The position numbers and the translations under genes are program-made. Below, in pieces: positions 49,001-60,024 of a DNA stretch of 64,000 nucleotides. Position 1 is the stretch's first letter, and every line of letters starts with the position of its first letter. The notes beneath the pieces were generated by a model, which saw only the letters and a program-made list of their open reading frames with translations, was not told where the DNA came from and searched no databases. The stretch is from contig CP093831.1 of NCBI GenBank assembly GCA_033063855.1, positions 12,524,001 through 12,588,000 on the forward strand, written 5' to 3'. Source of the stretch: Smittia aterrima. Its lineage: Eukaryota > Arthropoda > Insecta > Diptera > Chironomidae.

Positions 49001-52000
49001 ACACACGTTTTTATATTTTCGTTAATTGAATGACGGAGCAAAAGACCGCGCCAAGAGATTGGAACGAAGATCAACATTATGACATAGCAACGAAGGAATT
49101 CTTAGTTTTCATTCTCCTTTTGTACAATTTGAATTTCTTGAAGGTGACTCTGAAATCATTCATGCCTAATTTCGATGAAAATTAGGCATCCCAATTGAAG
49201 TCATCGCCGTGGAGCGAGAGAGACTTCCACTTGACAACGAAACAATTTCATGTTTTTTCAACAATTTCGTCAATTCACATTCGTTTGCTTGAAGTGTAAC
49301 AAAATGAAATGAAAATGTGAGCACTTCAAAACAATTTCATTGGATTCAAGAGTTAGTTAATTAAATTTACAAACTAAATCTTTGCGCATTGCAGAAGAGA
49401 AACTGCCACCAACAGTCGCCGCACTTCTTTATGGTAATTAGACTGAAAGTTGAGTAACTTTTTCTCGAGTCGTTCAGGAAACATTGTGTGTGGTAAAGTG
49501 AATTACAAACGCACTTGAAAACGAGTAATAGCCTCACTCTAGATGAAGTCAACAAGCTTCTCTTCTTAAGTCTCTTCCCATTCTCCATGGGCGAGTCGCC
49601 AACCTGAAAAAAAATGATTCATTTCAAGATGGAGTGAACTCTTTTCCATTTTTTTTTATTAAAAAATTGTGAAACGTGATTGGAATTGGGAAATTGTGAG
49701 ATTATAATTAAAATCCATTAATTTTTTTAATAATCGCATTGCGATTCATCTTAAATTTGCATGAGATCGACATTTGACGTGAAAATATCTGAGCAATTAA
49801 AAAAATATTTTTTTTTGCTCTAATCATCCTCTTCACGGATCAGTCCAATCTCAAGTGGCCTCTCCTTTCACGAAAGAATTCACTTTTGCATTTTATCGTA
49901 GCCAACGATGAAGAATTGTAAACGAACAGTGAAATGAAATTGTTGGATGTTTATTTATTTGAGTGAATCAGCATTTTCAGAGCTCACAGCGAAGTGAAGC
50001 GTTTCAGCTGATCCGTTGCATTTCGTTTCAAGAGCTTTTGCTGTTGAGTTAATTAACGACTATTGAAAGGCAGGTGGTCACGGTCTGAGTTAACGAGGAA
50101 ATTGATGGGTTAAGTTTGTTGAAATGTTACGAAGTGTGTCCTGTTTCTCACCTTCGTCGACGTCTTAGCTGATTGCCTCCAATGCAATTTCATTTAATAC
50201 TCGCAATTTGAAGTGAAACACGAGATGATGAGTTTTTCAACAGCCCTGCCGACTTCTCAAAAGCAGAAAACGTCCTCGCTTGTAGACACTTGAGACACAA
50301 GAAATCATCACAAGCGTTCATCTTTAGAAGAAAAAAATACATGAAACACATTGTGGCTGTGAAGCGGGAATTTCTCCTTTCGGCTTTTGTTTTCCCATCC
50401 GAAGAAATTTTCTGTTGCATCTCAAGAGTCTTTTCTCGGGAATTAGACTGAGAGCACTCCGCTTCTCGTGATTGTAATGCAAGTATCATTCTCGGGTGTT
50501 GAGTTGAGACGAAATGTTTATTTTCGTAGTTATTGGAAATTCAGTTTTTGTCTTGTCTCCGTTTCGGGCCAAAAGAAAACAAACTTTTCGATCACTTCGA
50601 GTTGTTGAACGAGCATCATGAGAACGAAACCGCAAAAAAAAGTGTGAAATCTTTGTTGACTTTTTATGGAAGCTGATGCTTCAGTTCTTGTAAAATCTTT
50701 TCTCAAGTGCAATAGCTTGGCACAAAGTAAATAGAAATCTCTTGCGATTCTCATCAATCATTCTTAAGAGTTCTGTTTGATTATTAAATTATCGCAAAGT
50801 TAGTTAATCGTCTTAAAGATTCTCAACTGTCCGATGTTCATTAATTATCATCAATCGTTGATTATGCAGATGAAAAAGAACTTGAATAAATTTGCTTGGA
50901 TTTGCTGCATCATGGCACTCGATACTCATTTTTGCGCGAGTTGCTTTGCGGCTGAATGCATTTTGCTCTTCAGTTTTTCTTTTAATTCGATTAGAACCAA
51001 CTTTAAACTTTCTCCTCGCAACCCCTGCTAGAGAATGAATCTGCATAAAGCGACATCAATTGAAGCGCTGCAAAAATAAACTGCAATAATTTAATTAAGC
51101 GACATCACAACTCAGCAATGAATTGGCAGTTTAAAAATCCTCGAATTCAAGTCCCGCGTGAAGCAACCACTGAGCATAAAAAATTTCTCCACTCATGAAA
51201 TCACGAAAAGCCATTAAACTAAATTTAATAATCGAATGATAAATGGTTTGTCTCTTGTGCCGCTTCGCCCTGCTCAAGCGCTTGACAAGTGCCACGAGGG
51301 TTCATCATGACAACGATTCAATGTACACAATTTTTTTATTACCCAAAATTTGTTAATCGAAACATTCTCGAGGGACCTTGCGACAACGATACAATGTTTA
51401 CACATCAAATTAAATGAAATACATTTTCCATCCCTCGACACGATGCATCATCCGCGTGTTTTCACTGATTTAGTTTCATTGTGCATCGACGTGCAAGGTT
51501 TAATGGGTTAGTAGTTTTTATAGCTCTCTGTCTCTCACAGCTATGAACCTGAGTTTGTCGCCACCGCAATGTAATTGTCTTCGTTCCCATCCTCAGGATG
51601 ATGATGATGATTTAATGATTAATAAAATACACAATGGAGATGAATCCTATTAGACTTTTAATATATCACACTTGTTCCTTCATCTCGCATGTCGTGTGAG
51701 AGTCGAATCTAACCACAAAGGCAATTCGTAATTGGCCTATGGTCGGTCACGTGTTCGAATAAAAGGGAAATATTTTTTTGTTGTAGATGGTAATCGAGTC
51801 CTTAAATAATATTTTCATGGAGAATCTTATTTAACAAACTTTCCTTTTTATTCAAAGAAAACTCCGGAAAATCCTTTTGTAGAATTTTTATTTAATTCAC
51901 TTCCATGTAGTTCGTTTCATCGAATTAAATTAATGATCAAGCTTCGACATAAGAGAGAGAAGGAGATTCGAGACAGTGAAACGACCATTCGACATTTCTT

Positions 52001-55000
52001 TCTTTTTTTTGCTCCATCGGTCTCCATTGAATTGAAGGAAATACCGACAAAAGGACGAGATGAAAACTAATCTTTTAAAATCGAGACGAAATCCTTTTCC
52101 TCTCTGTTTGCAATTCGATTTGCCTCGAAGCATGAGGTTTTCATGATCAAAAGATTAACAATAAACCTCTTTACCAATCAATAGTTCTGCCTTTTCAATG
52201 CTCTCGATATCCAATAAATGGAAGATATTCATTCTCCATTGAAGTATTTGAAAGGTTTAGACCGCGTTGTCTATCATCATTGAGAAATGAATCATTTGAT
52301 ATTCCTGAATATATTTCTTTCACATTTCAAAGTTCATTTCACAAGTAAACTCGACCAAAATTTCATAATGATTTGTTGAAAATTGCAAAAACTTCCGACT
52401 GAGAGCGCAAAACAAACGGAGGGCGTCGAGGAAGACACAGCGACACGTGACTCACGCGGAGTGAACAGATTCTGAAACATTGTTAATAAATTTTCGAGAT
52501 TTTTTGATGATGTCGACTGGAAGAAAATCTCAAACCAAAAATGCAAATAAATGTTTTCCTTCCATGCCTCCCGCTGCGCCTCGGCCTGCCTTGCAACACG
52601 CATGTTCGCAATTACTGTTTCAAATTAAGGAGAAAAATGGGAGCACGCTCGAGTGTTTGCCGAATGTGAAAACGTGTAATTAGAGATCGCATTAATTTGC
52701 GATGCCAATGCTCTTATTAAAATGATATCTGTGGCTCATAAATTCTCGAAATCGAAAATATTCCATGAGAAATGGAAATTGCCCCAGCAGGAGATTTAAG
52801 AGAAACACAGCAAGCCCTTCATGCTCTCAGCAAATCCAATTTGCCAATTGAAACGCCATCTTTCCTCGACATAAAGGAAAATAATTTCTCTACGAAGGCG
52901 AACTCGGATTCGCTCGGTTGAAAATAAAATTTTCCAATAATCAAAGCCCTTGGCAAACAATTGTCGGAGACCAATAAATTGCCAATGAACGTTTCTTCTT
53001 TGTTTCATTTTCCCTCAGCTTTTTAAATTCACAAGGAGCGAGAAAAATCATGATCAGAGCGTTAGATTATTCATCGAGAGAATGAAATCCCTCGTGAACA
53101 ACTCAGCAAGTTGATAGTTTCCTGACTGAAAGACATAAACAATCTTAACTAAACACTTGAGAAACTCTTTCTTGTAAGTCGTAAAAAGACAGAAGAAAAG
53201 CGTTGCAAGTGGAAGAAAGTTGCGAAGTGCCAATAAAACCCGCAATAAGACTTTTTCTTTGCGACGCTTCAGTTTGATTGCTTGGAAATTGTTTTATTGA
53301 CAACAGAGTTTGTTGAATGGAAAAAGGATTGGGATTTTAAATTCAATTCTCGAATCGCATTTCCCATAGGCATTTAACACACCACTCGATCACATGCCAC
53401 GACTTTGTGAATCTCGATTATCTCGGGCAATAAAAAATTAATTTCGATTAACTTTTGAGTGCGTGAAAATCGTGAAACTGTTTGTTGTTTGCATCCTCAA
53501 CTTGTTCTCATCCACTCGAGTGTTCATCAATAAATTATCTCGTCTATCTCGCGCTGCTATTTACCAGATTACACTTGCTTCAATTTGCTCAAGCGCAAAC
53601 AATCACGAGGATGCGTTTAAATGTTGAAGTATCATCCTGATACTGATTAAGGGATGAGACTTTATTTTTCGACTTTCCCTCGGACTCGCTCCGTTTAAAT
53701 CAATTCTCAACAGTTAATAAAATTCATGTTTCTCTTGTCTCTTGGGACATCATCGACAATATGTAGCAAAAGTGTGGGATCGCAATCGAAAAGGTCGCAA
53801 AGGGAGAAGATACTCGAAATGTGTTTTTCTATAAATTTCTTTCTAAACGCTCATTATTGTGTAAATATTTCGTTCATTATCATCACCGTGCTCGGCCGAG
53901 GGGTGAAGTTGTGAATATTTCTCGCACCCTAAGTCAAACCAAGAGCATCACTTCGCAGTAATAATTTCAATTATCCCTTTGCCTTTTGTATGACGATCAG
54001 TTGAATTAATGTTGCCGGTGTTGGAGAAAGGGAAATCATCTTTCATTGATCGAATAATTTGGTGAAAATTGATGGATAAACAGTTTCCTAAACGATTTAC
54101 TGAACGTGAAGAAGGAGCAAACAAGGAATGTCCTTGACAGCTGATGAATTGAACGTAGTAACCTCATGAGATTATTTAATTAAACTCTGCGGGAAATCAC
54201 CAATGAATGCTAATTCAAGACTTTTCCTTGAAAAGACATTTTCTCGGCAAAGTCCAGCGCTTGCTGACAGTTTTAATTAAATGCAAACTAAACGATAAAA
54301 AATAAATTCCTTCGTTATTTGCATTTATAATTAAAAATTTTGCAATTTTTCCTCTAGCGAAAGGAAATTCTTCAAAAATTCCTTGAAAAAAGTTTTCAGC
54401 GGAAAAATAAATTTTCTTTTACGAGTGGAACAATAAAATTATTTTAATCCGATCAGTGGTGAGGTCTTTAACCCAATTGAGAAGTTAATAAACGTTATTG
54501 CCATTCAGCATTCTTAAATTCTTCAAGCACCGGTCGTGCTTAATCACTTAATGCCGATAAACATTTCCATTTGTTCACTTATTAAACAACGAACCCTCTT
54601 CTTGTGGTAATCTCTAGTCTCTCCCTATCTCTAATCCTGTTTCAATTAAAATCCACTTTTAAAGTCATCGAAGCTCATGTGGAGCGGATTTATCGAGTGC
54701 GTGTTATGAACAACATCAGACAAATGCGTCGTCGATGAAAATATTTTGCAATAGAAATTAATTAAATTGAAGTCGAGAAAATCCTCGTAAAATTGTCAAT
54801 TTCAAATTGGAAAACATTTTAATCTTTTTTCTCTTCTTTTGTGTCATTGCAGGTTTGGTTCCAGGTCAGTTATCTTCAGCATTTCTGTCTAAAGGCAATA
54901 AATTGTCAATTGAAAAAAAAAATCTGATTTTCCCTTCGTTTCTCTTTCAACAGAATCGCAGAGCGAAATGGAGGAAAACTGAAAAGTGTTGGGGACGATC

Positions 55001-56252
55001 GACAATCATGGCAGAGTACGGACTTTATGGAGCAATGGTGCGACACTCACTTCCACTACCTGACACAATCCTGAAGTCAGCGAAAGAGAATGAATGCGTT
55101 GCGCCATGGCTGTTAGGTATGGAGATGAAAAGTAATTTGATTTTCTAAGAATCTTTAACTAACAAGGTTAAGGCTACAATTAGATCAATTTAGAATCTTT
55201 CACCCTCGAAAAATGTCGTAGTTCAAAACAAAATTTGAAACATTTATTAATCGAATGAAATTTTCATTTTTTCAGGCATGCACAAGAAATCAATCGAAGC
55301 AGCTGAGACACTAAAGAGTTCAGATGAAAATAGTGATAAAGAAGATGAGGAACGAACTGAAGTCAGCGATACAAGTTCACTTACAAATCATCGACGATCT
55401 TCAACGACTCCAACGTCATCAGTAGGAGTGAATAAAGCTAAACCACCAATGAATGGTTCTCCTTGTTCATCTTCAATCTCACCAGTCACAATGTCGCCGC
55501 CAGCAACTCATCAACACACACCAACCCCCACTCCAAAGACCGAAGAGTCATCAAAGGCTAAAGACGCTATCATGATGTCAAGTCCTACTTCTAGAGCTCC
55601 CAGCGGATATCACTTGAGTCCGCATGAGCAACAACAAAGTTCTCACATTCAGGCGTCTCTTGCTCATCATCACGCACATCCTCCAGCAGCTCATCATTTT
55701 CCTATAAATCCCATGAATCCATCGCCTGACACTGATCCCGAAGTGTTTAGGTGGGTGAACTACAATCGTGACTATCCTGTGTCCTTTATACGGTGAATTT
55801 CAGTTTTTAATTATGTTTTGTTGAATAGTTTGTTTTATCCTATTGAAGAAAAGTATTTTCTTTGATATTCAAAGTTACTCAAATCTCTTTTTCTTTGTCG
55901 TTTTAGAAATAATTCAATTGCTTGTCTAAGAGCTAAGGCTCAAGAACATCAGCAACGACTTATGAACAGCGGTTTACTTGCTCTACAAGTGAGGTCTCTG
56001 GCTGGACTTCAACATCATCAGCTACCAAGTCCACTCAGTAGTTCACCAAAGTCATGCGATAGCGCAATGATTCATCAACATTCGCCATCCCCCTCACCCA
56101 TCCGATCGCCTGAAAATAACAACAATAACCACACCAGCAGAAACTTCAACTCAAACATTGCAGCAACGAGTGATATGAGTGAGGACATTGACATCGAAGA
56201 CGTTAAGCCGATTCACAGAACGAATATTAGTCCAAACGTAGTTACGTTTTGA
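34096..56252 (+). CDS. Vsx: Vsx visual-system homeobox transcription factor (Chx10/Vsx type), eight exons
   Basis: Nuclear paired-like homeodomain factor; Vsx proteins pattern the optic lobe and neurons. Exons are 34096-34495, 38580-38627, 43411-43498, 43552-43678, 54853-54864, 54954-55116, 55276-55750 and 55907-56252. The frame is continuous, giving 552 residues. An eh1-like octapeptide (FAIQELLGLSD) lies at residues 39-49. A basic KKKKKKRRHSR precedes the homeodomain (about 176-235), with RTIFTSYQLDELEKAF, AHYPDVYAREML and VWFQNRRAKWRK; Q50 is residue 225 and N51 is 226. The CVC domain, diagnostic for Vsx, follows (KCWGRSTIMAEYGLYGAMV, CVAPWLLGMHKKSIEAAE, about 236-290). A Ser/Pro/His-rich region leads to an OAR-like NNSIACLRAKAQEH at 439-452. 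It cannot be assigned to Drosophila Vsx1 versus Vsx2 from what I see. Confidence 0.96.
34496..38579 (+). other. Vsx intron 1 (4.1 kb)
   Basis: GTAAGT donor and CATTGCAG acceptor, phase 1. No nested gene is seen; short ORFs inside lack family resemblance. Confidence 0.85.
38628..43410 (+). other. Vsx intron 2 (4.8 kb)
   Basis: GTAAGT donor and TTTTCAG acceptor, phase 1. It contains a short GA run near 38934-38946. No nested gene or RNA is seen. Confidence 0.85.
43679..54852 (+). other. Vsx intron 4 (11.2 kb) within the homeodomain
   Basis: The GTAAGT donor follows homeodomain position 46; the acceptor TTTTGTGTCATTGCAG precedes the 12-nt microexon. No nested gene is supportable. A short perfect hairpin lies at 49162-49189. 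The size suggests it houses regulatory elements, which is inference. Confidence 0.85.
49162..49189. repeat. Perfect 11-bp inverted repeat with 6-nt loop in Vsx intron 4
   Basis: ATGCCTAATTT (49162-49172) and AAATTAGGCAT (49179-49189) flank the loop CGATGA. Pairing does not extend outward, so the stem is too short for a typical microRNA precursor. Confidence 0.8.
54853..54864 (+). other. Vsx: 12-nt microexon of Vsx coding homeodomain residues V47-Q50
   Basis: GTTTGGTTCCAG lies between an acceptor (CATTGCAG) and a donor (GTCAGT) and encodes VWFQ, residues 222-225. The upstream exon ends DRIQ and the downstream exon begins NRRAKW, so the invariant WFQNRR of helix 3 can only be made if this exon is included. 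Both flanking introns are phase 0, so skipping would remove exactly four residues without a frameshift. Confidence 0.88.
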
Positions 56253-56600
56253 TGAAACGAAGCTGAATAAATAATTTGAAAGCAAATGCAGCGAATTTTA
56301 AGGAAAAGCCTCTCGACATCTTAAAGCTCTATTGTGCAATAAGAAGAAAGCTTTTCACATGAGAACCTGTGCAACGAAAGGCTCAAAGTAAATAATTTTA
56401 AATAATTTGAAAGAATCGACTTTTTGCAGGACGAAGAAAGTATAAAATGTTTTAAACTTAATTAGAATGATTTTCCTAAATCGTAAAAAGCTGAAAATTA
56501 TCTTTAAATCTAAATTGTGTATAACTAAGCTCTTTGACTTAAGCTGTAAGAAGTCTCACCTAAAATTAATTTGTAAAATGTTTCGAGAGCTTTCCTGATG

Positions 56601-56606
56601 AATAAA
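56601..56606 (+). terminator. Likely polyadenylation signal of Vsx
   Basis: AATAAA about 350 nt past the stop codon. A second signal-like AAATAAAGG is near 56911, so alternative ends are possible. Confidence 0.45.
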
Positions 56607-58462
56607 GAAGGAAAAATTATGTATTTAGTTTTTTTGGAAGCAACGATTGCTTTCCGCTTTATTTAAGACTTTTTTTTTGTGTGAAAACAAAATTTTCCAG
56701 CTCAGTTGCTGATTTATCATTTTTTTTTGATACGGTAAACTTTCAGTTAATTATAAATAAGTTCACATTCACAAGTTTCTGTCGCTCCGTCATGTTAATT
56801 TAACACTAAGCAACTTTTCTTCTTAAACCCTCGTCTCACAAGCATTTGACTTTAACTCTTTTTTTGTACTTAAAATGACTTTATTCTCTTCTGTTCTGAT
56901 GCTAAACGAAATAAAGGTCTGAAGTAATGTCGTGGGTGGAACTAAATATTGCCTGACAAATTCTTAATCTTATGGCTCGTTTGTCGCGGGAGGCGAGCGA
57001 AACATGTCTATCGATAATAATGATTGAGGGAGGAGGGGATTTCTTTTTTTTCCATGTCACAAAGTCTTACACAAACTCCTCGTCGTCACTCGCGCGACTC
57101 CGATAAATAAAATTAATAATATAAAATGGTCTACAATATTATTTTCTCATCAGACTTAACTCTTAACGCTTTTCATTCAGAAACTAAAGTAGTTTTTTTT
57201 TTGTGTGTTTGTGACGATTTCGATTTTTTTTTTCTTCTTACGAATTAAAGGAGCGAGTAAGTAAATGATGCTTGATCCTAATCAGGAGGATTAAAAGATA
57301 ATCAGTTATTGTTAGAAGATTGAAAATAGAGTTTTTTTTCTGCCTGGCTAAGCTTCAACTTACAACACGAGGCTAACAAATTTATCAAACTAATCATACG
57401 TTGACTTAAGAAATCTTGGCAAATCGATTAAACGATTTCGAAAAAAATATCTCTTCGTACACTAACAACGAATCAAAAAGGAAAAGTTCACTTAATTCAA
57501 CTAAAATTACGATTAGTGACTTCTTTAGCGCCATTTACAACATTTGCAACTTCTTATTAATCTTCAAACATCTTTCTTTTCTTAGCATTCGTCAACCAGT
57601 GGAGCGTTTCAAAATGCAAATAAATTTCAACGAAATTGTTGTGGTCTCGAGTTTAGGGCAAGCGGGAGAGTCGATGTTCTTACCAAGTATCGAAAAACGC
57701 AAATTCAGGAGCACGAAGTCTTTATTACATTTTATTCCTTCAACGCGATGCGCGACATTTTATAAAGAGAGATAACTAACGACAAATTTTTATGGAATTT
57801 CGATTTTTTCTAAAATGTAATCGCTCGATATATTTCCCGATCGAGTGATATGCTAGCTAAATTGTATTTCTCTTCAATCACATTCAATGAGAGACAATTT
57901 TTCTTTAGTCGGCCATCGCTCCGCTATTAATCTGCTCTACCGATTCAATTTTTCAAAACAAACGATTAAAAACATTGCGCAAATTCTAACACATTTCTTG
58001 CTTCTGCCATTGCTTTTAACATTTTGTCTGTTGAAAACTTTTCTTTTCTTCTTCAGGATATTAAAACACGTAAAACAGAAGTCTTGTTGTTTGTCGTTAA
58101 AAAATTTTGAGTGGAAATTTTAAAGGGGAAAGGAAAATCTAAGTCTTCCTTTTTCTTGCGGGCAAATTCCAGATTTTTGCATTTTATAATTTTTTTTAGG
58201 ATTTTCTGTTTTATATTTTTTTTTTTGGTTTTTGGATTTTAATTTTTTTTAGATCTTTTTACGCGTTTTTTGTGGTTTTTTTTCCTGTTCGAATTCTCTA
58301 AATGTCTGCGATCGGCAAGCGCTCTGATCCTCGCTCAGCTACGCTACCTAGTGTTCATTTAACTCGTATCGATTCTCATCAAATTCATTGTTTTTCTTGT
58401 TCCCTAAAGATATTAATTTCTGTTTTTTTTTCTGGCGATGGATGCTACTGACGGTTTTTGTT
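56607..58462. other. Interval between convergent Vsx and Trf4-1
   Basis: No supportable gene. Minus-strand AATAAA signals near 57721-57736 could end the Trf4-1 transcript, making a 3' UTR of about 730 nt. The plus strand is strongly T-rich at 58180-58290 (A-rich in the Trf4-1 3' UTR sense). Confidence 0.5.
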
Positions 58463-60024
58463 TTATTGAAGTGGTGGGAACGTGTCGTTGTTGTCGATCA
58501 GTATCACCGAGCTACTGTTCAGTGATTGTTGCTCGCGTTCTCTTTGTTCTCGTTCGCGTTGCTGTTTCGCTTGTTGCTTATTGATTGCCTGCTGTGCTCG
58601 TTGGTGTGGCGAAAACACTTTTGTTTGTGATACGACGGGGACGATGGGTTGTGCAAATTTGTTCTTAACGTTCATTATTTGCTGGTGGTTGGTTGGCGAT
58701 ATTTCATCGCGCGATTTATTCGAAAGATTGTCTTGCTCATCACTCTCATCCGATTCTGAGATATCATCTGAACTTATGCTCGACCTTCGGAAGCCGTGAC
58801 TATCGTTATTCATCTGCATAGAGATCATGCTGGACGATTGAATCACATTCCGGTCATTTGTCAAAGATATTATGCCTTGATTAATCATTCTTGGCTCGTG
58901 ACAATTTTTAATCCAATTGCGATAATCGATCACTTCGTCAGTGACACGAATGATGCGTCCCAATATACTTTGGCGATTACAGTCATTAAGGTAATTGTTG
59001 AGCGGTGCCACGGCCTGGCATAACACGATGTAGGCATATTCAAAAGCTTGCTTTACTTGGAGGGCGCCTAAAATTAAATTAAATTGAATCTCGACCAAAC
59101 TTGTGATTGATTTTCATTGAACCAACCATAAGATGATCGACCGATATCATTTCCTGGCGTCAGTGGATCTTCGATGCAGAGTAAACTAGGTCTATGACCA
59201 TCAACCATCTCACGCTGAAGCTCCTCCTTTGGTATATATCGTCCTCCATTCTTTATACTGATTCCCGTCTTCATGTAATTGAACTTACGTCCATAAAGCT
59301 CGAGAAATTCCAGTAGCAGAACACCTAAATTGGCATTATTGGCGTAGGAATTATGACGCGGATGGAGTTGCAGAAAGCTGATACACATGAGAATAAGCGA
59401 ATATGACGAAATTCCACCTAAAAAATAATGATTCATTATTTTTTTTGTTTATTATTGACGTCAACGAGATTTTTAATTTACCCGTGAAAACTTCATTCAA
59501 ATCGCGTTGTAAAAGGAACTGCTTGAGGACTAATACTAATTTCGATAGGACCGGATATTGACGCTTGTAGTCTTTGATTAATTCAGCTGACTGAACGCCA
59601 GATTGCATGTTGAATGAGATGTCGACCTTTACTTGTGTTACACGATCAGTTAACTTTACGATCGGCACCGAAGCCTTATCCAACACTCGGATCGACTGCG
59701 GCTCCGCTATCCGGCTATTCAGCAGTTCATTTTCCAAAGTGCGCAATGGCAACTTGTCCCAACGTCCAATCACGACCAAATCTGGAAGAAAGAGATGAAG
59801 TCGAATCAATTAAACAATCCACTCACGCAAGTTTTTAACTCTTACCAATATCACTTGTTGGCAAATACAATCCCGTTCTGAACGAACCAAAAACTTCGAC
59901 TCGTGAGTTCGGCCACAATGACAAAACGGCAGTCTCAATTCGAGCAACAACATCCATTCGCGTTCCATGCTCAGTGCTAGTTGGAATCATATGTGCATAG
60001 AATTGTTCGATCTCCTGATGCAAT
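58463..60024 (-). CDS. Trf4-1: Trf4-1 non-canonical poly(A) polymerase (TENT4/PAPD5 family), 5' exons not found
   Basis: Nuclear nucleotidyltransferase that adds short A tails for RNA surveillance and 3' processing (TRAMP-like, family knowledge). Exons are 60024-59846, 59781-59482, 59417-59127 and 59067-58463, coding 458 residues here. The first exon begins in phase 2 with LHQEIEQFYAHM, matching human VVGLHEEISDFYEYM after the TPWKR segment, so at least one upstream exon is missing. Catalytic features are GSFRTGLYLPTSDID, with the two Asp split by the first intron, and the third Asp in VKVDISFN. Then LIKDYKRQYPVLSKLVLVLK, VFTGGISSYSLILMCISFLQ, a PAP-associated region with GVLLLEFLELYGRKFNYMKT, and IEDPLTPGNDIGRSSYG. 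Residues past ILGRIIRVTDEVIDYRNWI are Ser/Asp-rich, then QRE-rich, ending DNNDTFPPLQ. Confidence 0.94.

Noticed and set aside
49162..49189. Hairpin as a microRNA precursor
   Set aside because: The stem is only 11 bp and pairing does not extend into the flanks, too short for Drosha/Dicer processing.
54807..55148. 113-codon frame spanning the Vsx microexon region as a separate secreted protein
   Set aside because: It starts in intron 4, reads intron 5 and then the homeodomain exon; it reflects partial intron retention, not a gene.
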